Part shown: positions 7,556 to 9,499 of the stretch, in pieces
How positions within the stretch are numbered: the first letter of the stretch is position 1
Layout: each line of letters begins with the position of its first letter
Assembly (NCBI GenBank): GCA_964431735.1
Contig: CAYSLJ010000216.1
Location: 1-9,499 of the forward strand
Length of the DNA stretch: 9,499 nucleotides
Direction: 5' to 3'
From: CALARM01 sp964431735
GTDB taxonomy: Bacteria; Vulcanimicrobiota; SpSt-956; JAKJGF01
Program-made: the position numbers and the translations under genes
Notes under the pieces: generated by a model
The model's database searches: none
Seen by the model: the letters and a program-made list of their open reading frames with translations, nothing else
What the model was told of the DNA's origin: nothing

Positions 7556-7563
7556 AAGTAAAA

Positions 7564-7708
7564 GTAAGTGTTCAGCAGTTAGCTATCAGCTATCAGCTAA
7601 AACTTACAAAGACTGACTGTGTAAATCAGTCTAAAAAAATATTTAACGACATTTATTATGTAATTCCTGTAAAAGCTGACTGCTGTCTGCTGATAGCTGA
7701 ACGCTTAC
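7564..7708. repeat. Foldback element with 35-bp inverted repeats
   Basis: The arms 7564-7598 and 7674-7708 are inverted repeats matching at 27 of 35 positions, both starting GTAAG(T/C)GTTCAGC on their outer side. The left arm contains a short tandem repeat, AGCTATC twice. The 75-base middle is AT-rich and holds a smaller hairpin. It differs in sequence from the ACGCGT elements and lies between the peptidase-like gene and copy A. A small non-autonomous mobile element or a transcript-processing hairpin are both possible. Confidence 0.65.
7610..7632 (-). terminator. Small hairpin downstream of the peptidase-like gene
   Basis: The arms AGACTGA (7610-7616) and TCAGTCT (7626-7632) enclose nine bases. 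A run of A follows on the plus strand; on the minus strand, which carries the neighbouring genes, the T-run precedes the hairpin and only TTGTAAGTTTT follows it. It could weakly end transcripts from the gene at 9256-7772. The evidence is modest. Confidence 0.25.
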
Positions 7709-7771
7709 AAGTAAAAAAATAAAAGAGAGGAATAGATAATCAACATACTAACGGAAGAACATCGAATTCAG

Positions 7772-9256
7772 TCAGGCTCTGTCATATTCTTCTATAGGAG
7801 TAAACGTATTTGTTGCACTCAGAATAACCATTTCTTTTCTTTTTATTCTGATTTTCTTTTTCTTTCTGAGTTTTTTTAATTTACTTATTAACATCCTCAG
7901 CCTGTAAAATCTGTATGATATAAAGGCAAAAAGTAAAAATATAAGCAGACCTGATATTATATATAAATATTTAAAATCCGGTTTAAAAGAAAAATACCGT
8001 TTAAGATTTAATCCTTTCGTAGAAGAGAGAGACTTCTGGTAAAGGAGATTATATTTAGGAATAGCAGATGGTTTGAGTGATACATCATATTTATTCCCAT
8101 CTCTCTCTATAAAGATAATATTATTTTCTCCTGCAGAGCGTTGCAATTCTTTCTTTACAGCAGAAAATTCCTCTTCTGTAAGCTTTGAACCATCAATCTG
8201 AAAGGCCGCACCGTAGATAAAAGGTGAATCTACAGGAAGTAAAGGGTCATCTGCTACAATTTTCTTCTGTTCTTCAGAGGTTCTTACCAGTTCAGATAGA
8301 GGAAGAACAAAATTATTGCCCAGTTCTGATTTTAAATGTTCATTGACTTCCATTAAAAGACCGGTAGTCTCAGGCCTGAGAGAAAGATATTCTTCAGGTT
8401 TGTTTGCAGGTAAAGAAAAATCTTTAATCATCTCTTTGAGAGAAATGAGATTTTTAGAGGAAAGGCCATCTTTCAGAGCCTGGTTGTTTTTAAAAGAAGT
8501 AAACCTTGTACCATTTGATGCATAGCAGGAAGATAAATCATATTCTCTGCATATATTATAAAATATAGAAGCATATTTTTTTTCATAATCAGGATGGAGG
8601 CATACATGCAAACAGGAATTTGAAGCTTCGTCAATAAAAAAAACCTCTCCTTTTTTATGAAGTTCTCTGAATATTGAAACAAGGGTATCTATCTTTTTTA
8701 TATCATTATGCATATAAAGAGGATGAACTGTAATATCAAAAGTAGCGCCATTCGTATGAGTCGATCTGCCTAGATCGGCCCAGTTATTATACTGAGATAA
8801 TATATTCTGGTATTCAAGAGTTCTGAGAAGTCCGCTCACACATATCCTGGCATTACGGTCTTTAAGACGTAATCTGTATTCTTTTGTTATAGAAAGGAGA
8901 AGACCAAGGGTTCCAGGTTTTGCAGACCAGTAATAAGAGGCATTTTCAGGATCAATATCTCCAACACCTTTATTTAATATATGAAGGTCTTTGAAAAATT
9001 CAGGAGGATGAACAAGAGTTCCATTTGCAAGATCTTCTTTAACATCACTCAGATTTTTATAACTTTTTAAATACTGATACCATATCAACTCGGCTCTTGG
9101 AGGTTTTCCACTCTGGTCAGGTAAAGCATAACAGATAGAAATTACTTTACTGTAGAGACAAATTACTAAAAAAGCAACAAATAATATAAAAGGAACATCT
9201 TCAAATCTTTTATTAAATTTTAAATGTTCTTTAATTAAAGCAAATTTGTTAATCAA
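7772..9256 (-). CDS. Membrane-anchored protein with M15/VanY-like (DUF5715-like) metallopeptidase signature
   Basis: The gene encodes 494 residues. A hydrophobic segment at about 23-45 looks like a signal anchor, and a second at about 430-451 is followed by a very basic stretch (KKLRKKKKIRIKRK), which points to a cytoplasmic tail and a large extracytoplasmic domain between. Residues 139-221 carry the signature: ARICVSGLLRTLEYQ, then GRSTHTNGATFDI, then CLHVCLHP. His167, Asp174 and His217 match the zinc ligands of D,D- or L,D-carboxypeptidases (SxHxxGxAxD ... H). The usual Glu shortly before the last His is not obvious; Glu210 is the nearest. The likely role is peptidoglycan trimming, but the fold assignment is from motifs only. 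The second half (about 260-425) is unassigned and contains another short stretch around LVRTSEEQKK that may be a degenerate repeat of the first domain. The start is TTG with a good binding site. It lies 451 bases upstream of lanM on the same strand. Confidence 0.8.
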   Translation of the reverse strand: MINKFALIKEHLKFNKRFEDVPFILFVAFLVICLYSKVISICYALPDQSGKPPRAELIWYQYLKSYKNLSDVKEDLANGTLVHPPEFFKDLHILNKGVGDIDPENASYYWSAKPGTLGLLLSITKEYRLRLKDRNARICVSGLLRTLEYQNILSQYNNWADLGRSTHTNGATFDITVHPLYMHNDIKKIDTLVSIFRELHKKGEVFFIDEASNSCLHVCLHPDYEKKYASIFYNICREYDLSSCYASNGTRFTSFKNNQALKDGLSSKNLISLKEMIKDFSLPANKPEEYLSLRPETTGLLMEVNEHLKSELGNNFVLPLSELVRTSEEQKKIVADDPLLPVDSPFIYGAAFQIDGSKLTEEEFSAVKKELQRSAGENNIIFIERDGNKYDVSLKPSAIPKYNLLYQKSLSSTKGLNLKRYFSFKPDFKYLYIISGLLIFLLFAFISYRFYRLRMLISKLKKLRKKKKIRIKRKEMVILSATNTFTPIEEYDRA

Positions 9257-9262
9257 CCTGCA

Positions 9263-9268
9263 CTCTCC
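9263..9268 (-). promoter_or_regulatory. Ribosome binding site supporting a TTG start
   Basis: The minus strand reads GGAGAG, then six bases, then TTG (9256-9254). No ATG or GTG lies near in frame before the first hydrophobic segment, so this site supports the TTG as the true start. Confidence 0.65.
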
Positions 9269-9331
9269 AACATATATTGTATAAATTAATTTTACATTTT
9301 TTTATTTACTCCTGCTAAATTTTTCAAATTT

Positions 9332-9361
9332 TCTATAATTTTTTTAAAAAAAATTTCTCAA
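9332..9361 (-). promoter_or_regulatory. Candidate promoter of the peptidase-like gene
   Basis: On the minus strand, TTGAGA (9361-9356) lies 18 bases before TATAGA (9337-9332), in a very AT-rich tract with T and A runs, about 75 bases upstream of the TTG start. The boxes match the consensus at five and four of six positions. In such AT-rich DNA chance matches are common. Confidence 0.35.
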
Positions 9362-9403
9362 ATCCACTTTTTTCAATGAACATGGCATAAAAAATATATT
9401 TAT

Positions 9404-9443
9404 ATGAGAATCATAACGCGTGACTGGAGGAACAAATTCTCAT
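9404..9443. repeat. Hairpin with ATGAGAAT/ATTCTCAT arms and ACGCGTGAC loop
   Basis: The arms 9404-9411 and 9436-9443 are identical to those of the hairpin at 3449-3476. The 24-base loop contains AACGCGTGACTGGAGGAA, nearly the same as the right half of the ACGCGT cores (AACGCGTGACGGGAGGAA). It therefore links the two repeat families. On the minus strand it is followed by an AT-rich stretch with six T, so it could also end transcription entering from the right edge. Confidence 0.65.
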
Positions 9444-9465
9444 TCTTAGGACTGTAAGAAAAATA

Positions 9466-9499
9466 ACTCCGGCAAATTGTTAGAACGATTAGTATCCTC
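9466..9499 (-). rRNA. Possible 3' end of 23S rRNA (partial)
   Basis: From the right edge, the minus strand reads GAGGATACTAATCG, followed by TTCTAACAATTTG. Bacterial 23S rRNA ends with a conserved GATACTAATCG-like stretch followed by a CGA/GGCTTG-like segment, which this resembles. Only about 35 bases are visible and the final segment is divergent, so the match may be chance. No 5S rRNA or tRNA follows in the next 200 bases. Confidence 0.35.

Noticed and set aside
7772..9256. Lanthipeptide leader protease or immunity protein
   Set aside because: The gene lies upstream on the same strand, but its motifs fit a peptidoglycan-type metallopeptidase, and 451 bases of repeats separate it from lanM. 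A shared role is not supported.

Overview
The window is AT-rich bacterial DNA with very AT-rich gaps between genes, a TTG start codon and several families of short palindromic repeats. It suggests an uncultured bacterium with a repeat-rich genome. I cannot assign a lineage from the sequence alone.

Layout. Bases 2-3442 (+) hold the 3' part of a large gene that enters from the left edge. Its product is Gln/Thr-rich and low in complexity at first. It then has a four-cysteine zinc-ribbon-like motif and, at the C-terminus, a series of Y-x-D-G beta-type repeats. I do not recognise the family. Facing it on the minus strand is a two-gene class II lanthipeptide module: a LanM synthetase (7320-4066) followed by a 109-residue precursor with a nitrile-hydratase-like (NHLP) leader (3875-3546). 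Upstream on the same strand is a membrane-anchored protein with an M15/VanY-like metallopeptidase signature (9256-7772). The last ~35 bases at the right edge look like the 3' end of a 23S rRNA gene on the minus strand; this is tentative.

The module. LanM should dehydrate Ser/Thr of the precursor core and then join Cys thiols to the dehydrated residues. Its cyclase domain has the three-cysteine zinc site (WCQG ... CCG) seen in ProcM-type synthetases instead of the usual Cys/Cys/His. That group is known for broad substrate use, and NHLP-type leaders are its known partners in marine cyanobacteria. The 23-residue core has four Thr, no Ser and three Cys. No export peptidase/ABC transporter (LanT) lies in the window.

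Non-coding structure. LanM is bracketed by inverted copies of a ~110-bp palindromic element centred on ACGCGT repeats: one copy at 3947-4056, and two overlapping copies at 7369-7555. A 22-bp-arm perfect palindrome covers the precursor's stop codon. A second kind of foldback lies at 7564-7708. Two ATGAGAAT/ATTCTCAT hairpins lie at 3449-3476 and 9404-9443. Together these fill the 451-base gap between LanM and the peptidase-like gene and most of the other gaps.
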